DNA from: an uncultured Actinomycetes bacterium
GTDB taxonomy: Bacteria; Actinomycetota; Acidimicrobiia; Acidimicrobiales; RAAP-2
Assembly: GCA_903860745.1 (NCBI GenBank)
Contig: CAIORQ010000055.1
Span: 23,514-87,513 of the forward strand
Direction of reading: 5' to 3'
Length of the DNA stretch: 64,000 bases
Below the pieces are notes generated by a model. It saw only the letters and a program-made list of their open reading frames with translations, made no database searches and was not told where the DNA came from. This document shows, one piece after another, positions 18,640-26,574 of this stretch (its first letter is position 1; every line of letters starts with the position of its first letter). A program made the translations under genes and the position numbers.

Positions 18640-18791
18640 GGGGCCTCGCTCTCCGCGCTCTCGTGCCTCGTCCGCGGGCCGAAGTCTACGCCCCGGCCCG
18701 GGGCTTCCGCGGGTCGGGGGGTGCGCCAAGGGGACTGGCTAAAGTGAGGGCATCGCAGTGCCGATGGGCACCACAACGAAAGGAGACGTCG

Positions 18792-19274
18792 ATGGAGACC
18801 ATCAACGTCATCGTAGAAATCCCCGCCGGCAGTCAGAACAAGTACGAGCTGGACCACGAGACCAACATGATGAAGCTGGACCGTCACCTCGTGGTCTCGA
18901 TGGGGTACCCCGCCGAGTACGGATTCATCCCCGAGACCCTCGGGGGCGACGGCGACCCGCTGGACGCCTTGGTGTTGACGGCGTACCCCACCTTCCCCGG
19001 TTGCCTGATCGAGGCCCGCATCCTGGGGATGTGCATCATGACCGACGAGAAGGGCGAGGACGCCAAGCTCATCACGGTCCCCGCCTACGACCCGGCCTGG
19101 AAGACGGCCCAGGACATCACCGACGTCCCCAAGGCCACGCTCGACCGCATCAGCCACTTCTTCACGGTGTACAAGGACCTCGACGAGGGCAAGTGGGTCA
19201 AGGTCGAGTCCTACGTCGGCCGCGACGCCGCCCTGCAAGAGCTCACGGCGTCCCGGGTGCGATTCCAGGGGTGA
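18792..19274 (+). CDS. ppa: Inorganic pyrophosphatase
   Basis: Soluble family I Mg-dependent enzyme hydrolysing PPi and driving biosynthetic reactions forward. 160 residues from the ATG with AAAGGAG 7 bases upstream. Conserved elements are EIPAGSQNKYE (residues 9-19), YPAEYGFIPET, and the metal-binding DGDPLD near residue 53, with further acidic ligands around residue 90. Highly conserved and confidently assigned. A small membrane-protein gene follows 13 bases later. Confidence 0.96.
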   Translation: METINVIVEIPAGSQNKYELDHETNMMKLDRHLVVSMGYPAEYGFIPETLGGDGDPLDALVLTAYPTFPGCLIEARILGMCIMTDEKGEDAKLITVPAYDPAWKTAQDITDVPKATLDRISHFFTVYKDLDEGKWVKVESYVGRDAALQELTASRVRFQG

Positions 19275-19287
19275 AAGAAGCGCTCCG

Positions 19288-19872
19288 GTGAGTCCCGTTC
19301 CGGCGTCGACGCGTCAGCTCCTCGTAGCCACCCAGGTGGTCTTCTTCATCTGCGTGGCGATCTGTTCGGCGATCGCCTACGGTCCCGGTGCGGCGTCGTC
19401 GGGCATCTCCTACTTCGGGGTCCACGCCCCCACGATCCCCTTCATCATCATCGGCTACGGGGTGGCCTCGGTGGGACTGTGGCGCACCGCGGGCCAGCTC
19501 GACCGCCTCGAGCACGCTCCGGTCGTCGCGCCGGTGCTGCGCGTCGTGTCGATCGGGCTGCCGGTGGAACTCCTGACGCCCTACAACCACGGGGCCTTCT
19601 TCAACTGGGCCCACATGCTCGTGGGCATCGTCATCGGGGCGTCGCAGATGGCCTCGAGCCTCTACTTGATGCTGCGTCAACGTCGCCGGTCCCTCACCCT
19701 CACCTGCCTGCTGCAACTGGTCGGCGGGATCGTGGCCGCCCTCTCGCTGCCGGACTGGGGTTTCAACCACATGCTCGAGGGTGAGGTGATCTTCGAACTC
19801 GGCTACTCGTGGAGCCTGGTCCTGTGGGCCCATCTGGCACCCGCGCGCGAGACGCGCTTCGCCGACCTGTGA
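19288..19872 (+). CDS. Unknown polytopic membrane protein
   Basis: 194 residues with about five hydrophobic segments (VVFFICVAICSAIAYG, FIIIGYGVASVGLW, MLVGIVIGASQMASSLYLML, CLLQLVGGIVAALSL, LGYSWSLVLWAHL). No motif recognised. GTG start 13 bases after ppa, so it may be co-transcribed. Codon use is like its neighbours. Confidence 0.6.
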   Translation: MSPVPASTRQLLVATQVVFFICVAICSAIAYGPGAASSGISYFGVHAPTIPFIIIGYGVASVGLWRTAGQLDRLEHAPVVAPVLRVVSIGLPVELLTPYNHGAFFNWAHMLVGIVIGASQMASSLYLMLRQRRRSLTLTCLLQLVGGIVAALSLPDWGFNHMLEGEVIFELGYSWSLVLWAHLAPARETRFADL

Positions 19873-19897
19873 GCAGCGAGGCGTCATAGGAGCGCCC

Positions 19898-19903
19898 TAG
19901 GGT
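19898..19903 (+). promoter_or_regulatory. -10 hexamer for small ORF at 19909
   Basis: TAGGGT, 5 bases before the ATG; no Shine-Dalgarno sequence is present. Confidence 0.35.
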
Positions 19904-19908
19904 GGCTC

Positions 19909-20223
19909 ATGGCCCTTTCCGCGCGCGACGTCCGACACCGAATCATCGACGCGGCGCGCACCCCGGAGTGGAGCCTCGGACTGGACCGCGGGGGTGCGGT
20001 GATGGCGACGAGGGACTCGGGAGTGATCGGCGTGCCCTGGGCCGTGATGGGCATCACGCGCGGCGCGGGTATGCGAGTGTCGCTGTACCGGCCTGGCGAC
20101 GACTACGAACTCGACGGCGAGGTGATCGGCGAGATCTCGGGCTCAGCCCGCGAGATGGGACGTCAACTCCGCCACATCCTCGAGGACCTGAACGACAGCC
20201 TGACCAGCCCCGAAGCGACCTGA
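19909..20223 (+). CDS. Small protein of unknown function
   Basis: 104 residues, soluble, with a short helical N-terminus and C-terminus (MGRQLRHILEDLNDSLTSPE) around a beta-rich middle (VSLYRPGDDYELDGEVIGEI). No family recognised. A TAGGGT hexamer 5 bases upstream supports transcription starting at the ATG. Confidence 0.55.
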   Translation: MALSARDVRHRIIDAARTPEWSLGLDRGGAVMATRDSGVIGVPWAVMGITRGAGMRVSLYRPGDDYELDGEVIGEISGSAREMGRQLRHILEDLNDSLTSPEAT

Positions 20224-20231
20224 ACGTCTCC

Positions 20232-20237
20232 TAGAAT
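20232..20237 (+). promoter_or_regulatory. -10 hexamer for membrane-protein gene at 20244
   Basis: TAGAAT, 6 bases before the ATG; no Shine-Dalgarno sequence is present. Confidence 0.45.
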
Positions 20238-20243
20238 CTGAGC

Positions 20244-20759
20244 ATGACGCGCGCCGCCTCGAACCGGGCCTTCGGCCTGTCCCTCGACTCCTTCCCCGAG
20301 TTCCTGCGGCCCTGGCTACGGCGGTTCCGCATCGATTTCAACCCCAAGACCCCTCCCTCGTGGGCGGCGGTGCTCGTGGCGACGGTGGTGGCCATCGCGG
20401 GCTCGCTCGCGGCCGACGCCGTCCTGGTCAGGGTCGGCGTGGCGGTCTTCCCCAAGACCCGTGGATATGCCCACTTCCAGTTCGCCGACTACTCCAAGCT
20501 CACGGTGATCGGCGTGGTGATCGCCTGCGTGGGCTGGCCCATCGTGGCCCGCATCTCCTCGCAGCCCAAGTGGCTCTTCCTGCGCGCCGCCATCGTCGTG
20601 ACCCTGGTGCTCTTCTTGCCCGACGTGGCGATCTGGTACCTGGGCCAGTCGGCGACCGCGGTATTCGTGCTGATCTGGATGCACGTGGCGATCGCCGTGG
20701 TCACCTTCTTGTCGCTCATCCTCCTGGCGCCGGTGCACGGTCGCCACGTGCAACGTTGA
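20244..20759 (+). CDS. Four-span membrane protein of unknown function
   Basis: 171 residues. After a cytoplasmic N-terminal stretch there are four hydrophobic helices, roughly residues 33-56, 76-96, 105-125 and 133-160. The layout resembles the actinobacterial DUF6069-type membrane proteins, but I do not claim a function. It starts at an ATG placed 6 bases after TAGAAT, so the message is probably leaderless. It ends 10 bases before the convergent apbE stop. Confidence 0.6.
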   Translation: MTRAASNRAFGLSLDSFPEFLRPWLRRFRIDFNPKTPPSWAAVLVATVVAIAGSLAADAVLVRVGVAVFPKTRGYAHFQFADYSKLTVIGVVIACVGWPIVARISSQPKWLFLRAAIVVTLVLFLPDVAIWYLGQSATAVFVLIWMHVAIAVVTFLSLILLAPVHGRHVQR

Positions 20760-20769
20760 GACCTGGCGG

Positions 20770-21537
20770 TCAGTCGCGCACCAGGGGGAAGTCCGCGGTG
20801 GCGCGCATGACGCCCGCCGCGTCCAAGGTCATCGCCGCGTAGCCGTCGAGCCGATCGATCAGGACCATGACGTCGTGACCACCGACACTGAGCGCGGTGG
20901 CCAGCGCGTCGCAGACGCCGAGGTCCTCGCCGGTCACGCTGGCCGACGCCACGGCGCTGGCGAAGTCGCCGGTGAAGGGGTTGTAGAGATGGGCTCCGCG
21001 TTGCGCCTCGCCCGACGTGGCCAGGCAGGCGCGTAGCTCGACGACCGCCACCAGACGCTGGGCATCGTCGGGGTGAACGATGCCGCTGTGGAAGGGCTCT
21101 GCGTCGGTCGGCCCGCCGAAGGAGGCCACGTCGCCCGCGGCGTTAACGATGGCGCCTGACACGTCGAGCCCGCGTAGCTCGTCGAGAGCCCGTTGGGCCG
21201 CCCAGCCCTTGACGTAACCGGTGGGGTCGACGCCGCCGGGCAGGGCCCAGGGGTCGAACCAGCCAGCGGTGAGCTCCTTGGCACGCTGACACAGGTCGAG
21301 GACCTCGGCGACCTCCGGTGGGCACTCACCGAGGCTCACTTCGCCGCGGCGCAGGCGGCTGAGGGGGCTCGCCTCCTTGTAGGTGGAGAAGGTCCGGTCG
21401 ACGTCGCGCAACAGTTCCTGCACCCGCGTGATCGCCTCCGCGGCGGCGTCCTCGTCGCGGCTGTCGAAGAGGTCGACGGTGACGACCGTCCCCATCACCT
21501 CGATGTGGTGCCGGGTCGACGTGACGGCTCGGGTCAT
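20770..21537 (-). CDS. apbE: FAD:protein FMN transferase (ApbE)
   Basis: Transfers FMN from FAD to a Thr or Ser of a target protein through a phosphoester bond, acting outside the membrane in most bacteria. 255 residues, the short form. Seen are HHIEVMGTVVTVDLF at the N-terminus, DRTFSTYKEASPLSRL, DPTGYVKGWAAQRAL near residue 104 and IVNAAGDVAS near 140; all are typical ApbE segments. I see no N-terminal signal peptide, which is odd if the target is extracytoplasmic. The start forms a TGATG overlap with the preceding FMN-binding gene, its obvious substrate. Confidence 0.88.
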   Translation of the reverse strand: MTRAVTSTRHHIEVMGTVVTVDLFDSRDEDAAAEAITRVQELLRDVDRTFSTYKEASPLSRLRRGEVSLGECPPEVAEVLDLCQRAKELTAGWFDPWALPGGVDPTGYVKGWAAQRALDELRGLDVSGAIVNAAGDVASFGGPTDAEPFHSGIVHPDDAQRLVAVVELRACLATSGEAQRGAHLYNPFTGDFASAVASASVTGEDLGVCDALATALSVGGHDVMVLIDRLDGYAAMTLDAAGVMRATADFPLVRD

Positions 21538-22160
21538 CACAGGCCGAGCTTCTTGAGCGCGTACTGCATCGACAACTCGAAACCAGCGCTCGTGTAGCTC
21601 GCACCCGACACGCTCTGGATCTTGTAGCTCTGCGCGGCGAGCGCCTCGGGCTCGAGGAGGGGGATGGCGTACTGGTCGATCTGCTGGGAGCGTGGGTTGC
21701 CGCCGTCGGTGAGCGTGCCGATGGTCACGCTGGTGATCTTCGACCCGTCGGCGGTGACCTTGACGGAGAGTTCCCCGTAGTAGTAGTTGACCAGGGGACC
21801 GGTGACCGTGCGGACGCCGGTCGCGGGTGCCGCCGTGGTCGTGGTGGTCGGCGCGACGGTCGTGGTCGTCGGCGCGACCGTGGTGGTGGTCGTGGCTCGC
21901 GCCGTGGTCGTGGTGGAGGGGGCCGTGGTCGTCGTCGTGCGCGGTTGCCCGGCGACGGTGGTGGTGGTGGCGCCAGGACGCACCGTGGTCGTGGTCGCCG
22001 GAGCGTGCTTCTTCGCCGGCCGCGTCGTGGTCGTCGAAGGTGGGGCGGTGGTCGTGCCCGGCGAGGGGTTGAGGGTGATCTTGACCGGACTGGTGTGGAA
22101 GCTCAGCACGGAGGCGAGTCCGACCACGGTACCGACGGCGACGATGGGTGAGCGTTTCAT
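21537..22160 (-). CDS. Membrane-anchored FMN-binding domain protein with Thr-rich stalk
   Basis: 207 residues in three parts. Residues 1-25 form an uncleaved-looking signal/anchor. Residues 33-113 are a low-complexity stalk of repeated PTTTT/TTTTV units. Residues 115-207 form an FMN_bind domain ending with SGASYTSAGFELSMQYAL, where SGASYT is the flavinylation motif accepting FMN on its last Thr. It would hold a covalent flavin outside the membrane and receive electrons from the flavocytochrome encoded just upstream. The direct coupling to apbE supplies the modifying enzyme. Confidence 0.85.
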   Translation of the reverse strand: MKRSPIVAVGTVVGLASVLSFHTSPVKITLNPSPGTTTAPPSTTTTRPAKKHAPATTTTVRPGATTTTVAGQPRTTTTTAPSTTTTARATTTTTVAPTTTTVAPTTTTTAAPATGVRTVTGPLVNYYYGELSVKVTADGSKITSVTIGTLTDGGNPRSQQIDQYAIPLLEPEALAAQSYKIQSVSGASYTSAGFELSMQYALKKLGL

Positions 22161-22171
22161 GGTCTCGCTTC

Positions 22172-23599
22172 CTAAAAGGTGAAGGCTTCGTAGTGGAGGT
22201 GACCGTCCGGGGTCCCCAGGCGCCTCGCCGAGGCGAGGACTTCGTCGGTGAATCCCGAGGGTCCGCAGATGAAGACGTCGCTCGTCGCCAGGTCGGGTGC
22301 GAGGCGTTCGAGAGCGGCGTCGTCGAAGGCGACCTCGTCACGACGTCCCAGGACCTCGTGGTAGCGCCCCTCCCGCGCCGCCACCAGGGACCTCATCTCG
22401 TCACCGTGGACCACGTCGCGCTCGCTGGACGCGCGCACGATGACGGTGACGTCGGTCTCGGCGGGCAGGTCCTCGAGGAGGGCGCGGATCGGGGTGACGC
22501 CGACGCCGGCCGCCAGGAGCGTGGCGCGGCCCCGGGTGGCGAGGTGGCGGGTGAAAGCGCCATAGGGACCTTCGACGAAGACGCGGGTGCCGGGCTTCAG
22601 GTGGGCCACGGCGCGCGACTGGTCGCCCAGCCCCTTGACGGTGACGCGCAGGTAGGGGGGGCGCGGCAGGGCGGAGAGTGAGTAGGGATGGCTGTGGGAC
22701 CACAGGCCACGAGTGAGGAAGCGCCACTGGAAGAACTGGCCTCCGGACACGGCCAGCCTCTCGAGGTTCTTGCCGGTCACGGTGACGCTGTACACGTTGG
22801 GCGCCTCTTCGCGCACGTCGGCCACGCGCAACCGGTAGCGCTGGTTGCGCACGAGGGGTGGCACGACGCGCGAGAGGGCGATGAGGACGCCGACGCCGAC
22901 CCACAGGGTGGTCCAGGCCTCGATCGTGTGCTCGTGACCGAGGAACATCACGCCGGTGCGGATCTGGTGCATGAAGGCGAGGACGAGGCCCAGGTAGGTG
23001 TAGAGGTGCACCACCCACCAGGTCTCGTACTTCATCTTCGAACGCGCCGCGCGGATCGACGTGAACGCGGCGAGGAGCAGGAGCCCGTACCCGACGCTGG
23101 CCATCAACATGTCGGGGTAGTTGACCCAGAAGCTCCAGAGCATGTGGACCACGTTGGTCTTCAGCATCTGGGCGTAGCCCAGGATCACGGCGAGGACGTG
23201 CAGCGAGACCAGCGACACGCCGTAGGGGGCGACCCGACGGTGCCAGCGCACGAGCACGTCCTGGCCGACCGTGCGCTCGAGCCAGGGCAGGCGGGCGGCC
23301 AGTACCACCATCACGAGGAGCAGGTAGGAGCCCGCGAAGGCCGCCACTCGCGAGATCGCCAGCGGCCATCCGCCGGCGCTGGCCAGCGCGGCGTGGTTCT
23401 CGACGGAGAGGGCCAGCGCGACGACGGCGCCGAAACCCAGGCCGCAGAGCAGTTCGAGGCCGTGGACCACCCGCGGGAGCGGGGCGGGGCCGGGTCGGTG
23501 CGACCGGTCCACCTGCGGTGCGCGCCAGAGCGCCGCGACGTCCGCCTTCTTCGTGCGCTTCGTTCTCGAAGCGCGGGTGGGGGGAGGGACGGTGCTCAT
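22172..23599 (-). CDS. Ferric-reductase-like transmembrane flavocytochrome
   Basis: 475 residues. The N-terminal half has six or so membrane helices with several His residues suitable for heme (for example RWHRRVAPYGVSLVSLHVLA and VHLYTYLGLVLAFMHQ), as in ferric reductase/NOX-type domains. The C-terminal half is a ferredoxin-NADP reductase module with HPYSLS for FAD near residue 303, AAGVGVTPIRALLEDL for NAD(P) near 366 and ICGPSGF near 445. It should move electrons from cytoplasmic NAD(P)H across the membrane to the FMN-binding partner that follows after 11 bases. The start has TACGGT 7 bases upstream. Confidence 0.87.
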   Translation of the reverse strand: MSTVPPPTRASRTKRTKKADVAALWRAPQVDRSHRPGPAPLPRVVHGLELLCGLGFGAVVALALSVENHAALASAGGWPLAISRVAAFAGSYLLLVMVVLAARLPWLERTVGQDVLVRWHRRVAPYGVSLVSLHVLAVILGYAQMLKTNVVHMLWSFWVNYPDMLMASVGYGLLLLAAFTSIRAARSKMKYETWWVVHLYTYLGLVLAFMHQIRTGVMFLGHEHTIEAWTTLWVGVGVLIALSRVVPPLVRNQRYRLRVADVREEAPNVYSVTVTGKNLERLAVSGGQFFQWRFLTRGLWSHSHPYSLSALPRPPYLRVTVKGLGDQSRAVAHLKPGTRVFVEGPYGAFTRHLATRGRATLLAAGVGVTPIRALLEDLPAETDVTVIVRASSERDVVHGDEMRSLVAAREGRYHEVLGRRDEVAFDDAALERLAPDLATSDVFICGPSGFTDEVLASARRLGTPDGHLHYEAFTF

Positions 23600-23606
23600 G
23601 GCCTCG

Positions 23607-23637
23607 ACCGTACCGAGGCAAGGTAAGTTTTTGTCAA
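23607..23637 (-). promoter_or_regulatory. Promoter of the flavocytochrome-FMN-apbE operon
   Basis: On the minus strand TTGACA (23632-23637) and TACGGT (23607-23612) are separated by 19 bases. The -10 lies 7 bases before the ATG, so the transcript would be leaderless or nearly so. Confidence 0.45.
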
Positions 23638-23679
23638 ATTTCGCGTTCGAAGTTCGACAAATCCCGCGACGGGGTCCGT

Positions 23680-24207
23680 TCAACCCTCGGAGGCGGCCTC
23701 GGGTGGCGGAGGGGGCTCGAACTCACCCGCCAGGGCCCCCAGGTGGGTGCCGATCGCAGTCACGTGTCGGTGCAACTCGTCGAGCAGGTCGGTGTTGCGC
23801 TTGACCGCGGAGGTCAGCTCGGTGTTCTCGTTGATGAGCACCTTGATGTCGTCGGTGTTGCTCGCCGTGTGCATCGCCACCTCGGAGGCGATGGAGTCGG
23901 ACCGCTTGGCGGCGATCAGCAGCGCCGCGGCCTGGACACCGGCCATCATGGACAAGAAGAGGTTCAACAAGATGTAGGGGTAGGGGTCGAAGGCCTTGTG
24001 GTGCAACACCCTCTCGAGCAACCAGGTGTTGGTGAGCGCCCAGGCGATCATCACCGCGAAGAACCCGAACACGAAGGGCCACGAGCCCATGGCGTTGCGC
24101 ATCTTGTCCGCCGCGCGCTCGCCCAGGCTCAACTCCGCACCCGACCTCACCCCGGGGTGACGGTGCCAGTGGTTCTGCCAGGCGGTCGTGGGGGTGCTCT
24201 TGGTCAT
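23680..24207 (-). CDS. DUF1003 membrane protein
   Basis: 175 residues from the ATG reading MTKSTPTTAW (an ATG 5 codons earlier is possible). The family core is evident: LSLGERAADKMRNAMGSWPF, a first membrane helix, then FDPYPYILLNLFLSMMAGVQ with a second helix and the start of a coiled-coil-like cytoplasmic tail, ending in a Pro-rich stretch. DUF1003 proteins are small membrane proteins of unknown function, often near ion transporters or stress genes. Convergence or operon links are not evident. Confidence 0.82.
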   Translation of the reverse strand: MTKSTPTTAWQNHWHRHPGVRSGAELSLGERAADKMRNAMGSWPFVFGFFAVMIAWALTNTWLLERVLHHKAFDPYPYILLNLFLSMMAGVQAAALLIAAKRSDSIASEVAMHTASNTDDIKVLINENTELTSAVKRNTDLLDELHRHVTAIGTHLGALAGEFEPPPPPEAASEG

Positions 24208-24240
24208 CCCCCATGGTGGCACACCCGACGACGCGCCCGG

Positions 24241-25563
24241 TCAGAACTCGGGCTCGAAGTGCGGTCGCAGCGGCACCGCCGCCGAGCCGCGAACCGGCTT
24301 GACCGTCAGGATCTGGTGGATCTCCAGGTGATGGCGCTCGAAATTCACCGCGGAGCCCGCCATGTAGAGGCGCCACACGCGGGCGCGCTCGACGCCGACC
24401 TCCTCGGCCGCTTCGTCGAAGCGCTTCATCAGGTTCTCCACCCAGTGACGCAGGGTCAGGGCGTAGTGCTCGCGCAGGCTCTCCAGGTGGCGCACCTCGA
24501 GACCGTGGGCCTGGAACAGCGAGACCATCACGCCCACGTCGTGGAGCTCGCCGTCGGGGAAGACGTAGCGCTCGATGAACTCACTGCGCACCCGCGACGG
24601 TCCGCGCAGGCCCCAGGCCACCTGGGTCTGACGCCAGGCTTCGGACAGGCGCGTGGGGCGCGGATCATCCTTCATCGAGATGGGCCGACCGATGGCGTGA
24701 TTGAGGAAACGCCCGCCCGGGGCCAGGAGGTCGAACATCTGCTGGGCGTAGGGGGCCAGCGAGCGGCGTCCGACGTGCTCGCTCATGCCGATCGAGGAGA
24801 TGGCGTCGAAGGGACCGTCGCGCACGTCACGGAAGTCCTGGAGGCGGAACTCGCACAGCTGGCCGACCCCGAGTTCGCGTGCGCGCGCGGTCGCGTAGGC
24901 CTGCTGCGCGGTCGAGAGGGTCACCCCCACCACCGACACCCCGTAGTGAGTGGCGGCGTGTATCGCCATGGCGCCCCAGCCGCAGCCGACGTCGAGCAGT
25001 CGCATGCCGGGGCGCAGGTCGAGCTTGCGACAGATGAGATCGACCTTGCGCCGCTGCGCGACCTCGAGGCTGTCGTCGGGGTCGGCGAAGACCGCGCAGG
25101 AATAGGTCATCGAGGGTCCCAGGACCATCTCGTAGAAGCGGTTCGAGACGTCGTAGTGGTGCGAGATGGCGTCGCGGTCGCGCCGGCGCGAGTGCAGTGC
25201 GCCACGCTGGCGGGCCTCGACGCGCGGCGGGGCCAGGGGGCGAAGCGCCTTCGCGCCGATCAGGCGCAGGAGCTCGCCGGCGTTGGTCGGCGTGAAGAGT
25301 TGGCCCAGGGGAGGGACCTCGAGGTCGAAGAGGGCGTCGAGGTCCCCGTCGAGGTCGATGTCGCCCGCGACGAAGGCCCGCACCAGTCCGAGCTCCCCGG
25401 GCCGGCGCAGCACGCGGACCAGGGCGTCGGGGGTGAGGATCTTGAGGGTGATCTCGCCGGCCGGGGAGTTCGCCGGGGGCGTGACGACGCTACCGTCGAA
25501 GGCCTCGACGCTAAAGGGCGGAGTACCGCCGAAGAGCTGGGCGACCACCGACGCCACGGACAT
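24241..25563 (-). CDS. Cyclopropane-fatty-acid synthase-like methyltransferase (copy 1)
   Basis: SAM-dependent methyltransferase of the CfaS/mycolic-acid-methyltransferase group, acting on double bonds in phospholipid acyl chains. 440 residues from the ATG with GAAGGAG 7 bases upstream. It has an N-terminal lipid-binding region, SHHYDVSNRFYEMVLGPSMT, SAM motif LDVGCGWGAMAIHAA near residue 191, and the catalytic-site HYALTLRHWVENL near the C-terminus. A paralogue lies at 30085-31344. The exact product (cyclopropane, methyl branch or other) cannot be decided from the sequence. Confidence 0.88.
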   Translation of the reverse strand: MSVASVVAQLFGGTPPFSVEAFDGSVVTPPANSPAGEITLKILTPDALVRVLRRPGELGLVRAFVAGDIDLDGDLDALFDLEVPPLGQLFTPTNAGELLRLIGAKALRPLAPPRVEARQRGALHSRRRDRDAISHHYDVSNRFYEMVLGPSMTYSCAVFADPDDSLEVAQRRKVDLICRKLDLRPGMRLLDVGCGWGAMAIHAATHYGVSVVGVTLSTAQQAYATARARELGVGQLCEFRLQDFRDVRDGPFDAISSIGMSEHVGRRSLAPYAQQMFDLLAPGGRFLNHAIGRPISMKDDPRPTRLSEAWRQTQVAWGLRGPSRVRSEFIERYVFPDGELHDVGVMVSLFQAHGLEVRHLESLREHYALTLRHWVENLMKRFDEAAEEVGVERARVWRLYMAGSAVNFERHHLEIHQILTVKPVRGSAAVPLRPHFEPEF

Positions 25564-25669
25564 GGATGACTCCTTCCCCTCGACGGGGCCCATGTTAGGC
25601 GTGCGACCGTGACCCGCTCAAGGGGTCGGCCGCCGCGAGGTCGACCAGGCGTCACGGGCGGGACCTCCC

Positions 25670-25675
25670 TACGAT
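25670..25675 (+). promoter_or_regulatory. -10 hexamer for leaderless MpaB-like gene
   Basis: TACGAT, 6 bases before the GTG start; no Shine-Dalgarno sequence is present. Confidence 0.4.
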
Positions 25676-25681
25676 GGCTGC

Positions 25682-26533
25682 GTGACCCCGATGACCCCGC
25701 CGACCCCTGCGCGCCGCGCGAGTGCCCCAGAGCACTTCGAGGACCGTCTGGCGCGCGGGGCCATGTTGGCCCCCGCGGGGGCCAACGTCGTCATGCAACT
25801 GTCGCGGCGCGCGGTGGGCCGCGCCGTGGCCGAGAGTCCGTCGTCGAGTGGCTCGCTGATGCGCCACCCGCTGCGGCGCACCCGCACCACCCTCACCTAC
25901 ATCTGGGTGGCTCTCTGGGGCGACGAGGACGAGCGGATCGAGATGCGTCGAGGTGTGGACGCGCAACACCGGCGCGTGCGCTCGGCCCCGGACCACGAGG
26001 TCGCCTACGACGCCTTCGACGCCTCGCTGCAGCTGTGGGTCGCGGCCTGCATGTACGTCGGCTCGATCCAGGGCTACGAGATGCTCTACGGCCCGCTCGA
26101 TGACGCGGACGCCGACCGACTCTACGCGCGCTGTTCGCGCCTGGCCACGACCCTCCAGGTCCCCCTCTCGAGCTGGCCCGCGGATCGAGAGGCCTTCGAC
26201 GCCTACTGGACGGAGGCGCTCACCGAGCTCGAGGTCGACGAGGTCACGCGGCGTTACCTGGCGGACTTCGTGGCGCTGCGCTTCCTCCCGGGGGCCGTGG
26301 CGACCCTCATGAGGCCCCTGCACCGGCTGCTGGTGGGCGGCTTCCTCGAGCCGGCCTTCCGCGACCTGCTGGCGCTGACGTGGACGCCCCGCGACCAGCG
26401 GCGCTTCGAGGTCCTTCGACGGGTGATCCGCCGCGGCGACCGTCTGTCACCCGGCGCCCTCGCCAGGTTCCCCTGGAACCTCGTTCGCTACGACGCGCGA
26501 CGACGTCTCGCGCGCGGACGGCCCCTGGTCTAG
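25682..26533 (+). CDS. MpaB-type oxygenase (DUF2236)
   Basis: 283 residues matching the DUF2236/latex-clearing-protein-like family of histidine-rich heme oxygenases. Seen are an N-terminal RGAMLAPAGANVVMQLSRRA, a RTRTTLTYIWVALWGDED segment, and AFDASLQLWVAACMYVGS, where family members place the sequence around the heme environment. Members oxidise polyisoprenoids, mycophenolic acid intermediates or unsaturated lipids. Here the lipid-modification genes around it suggest an acyl-chain or isoprenoid substrate, which is inference. Confidence 0.72.
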   Translation: MTPMTPPTPARRASAPEHFEDRLARGAMLAPAGANVVMQLSRRAVGRAVAESPSSSGSLMRHPLRRTRTTLTYIWVALWGDEDERIEMRRGVDAQHRRVRSAPDHEVAYDAFDASLQLWVAACMYVGSIQGYEMLYGPLDDADADRLYARCSRLATTLQVPLSSWPADREAFDAYWTEALTELEVDEVTRRYLADFVALRFLPGAVATLMRPLHRLLVGGFLEPAFRDLLALTWTPRDQRRFEVLRRVIRRGDRLSPGALARFPWNLVRYDARRRLARGRPLV

Positions 26534-26574
26534 GTCCGACTCGCGTCAACGTCGTCGACCAGGCGTCGGGAAGG

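Noticed and set aside
21787..22182. Val-rich plus-strand open frame (long VVVVG runs)
   Set aside because: It is the antisense reading of the Thr-rich stalk codons of the FMN-binding protein; it has no ribosome site and its sequence is purely the complement of the repeats.
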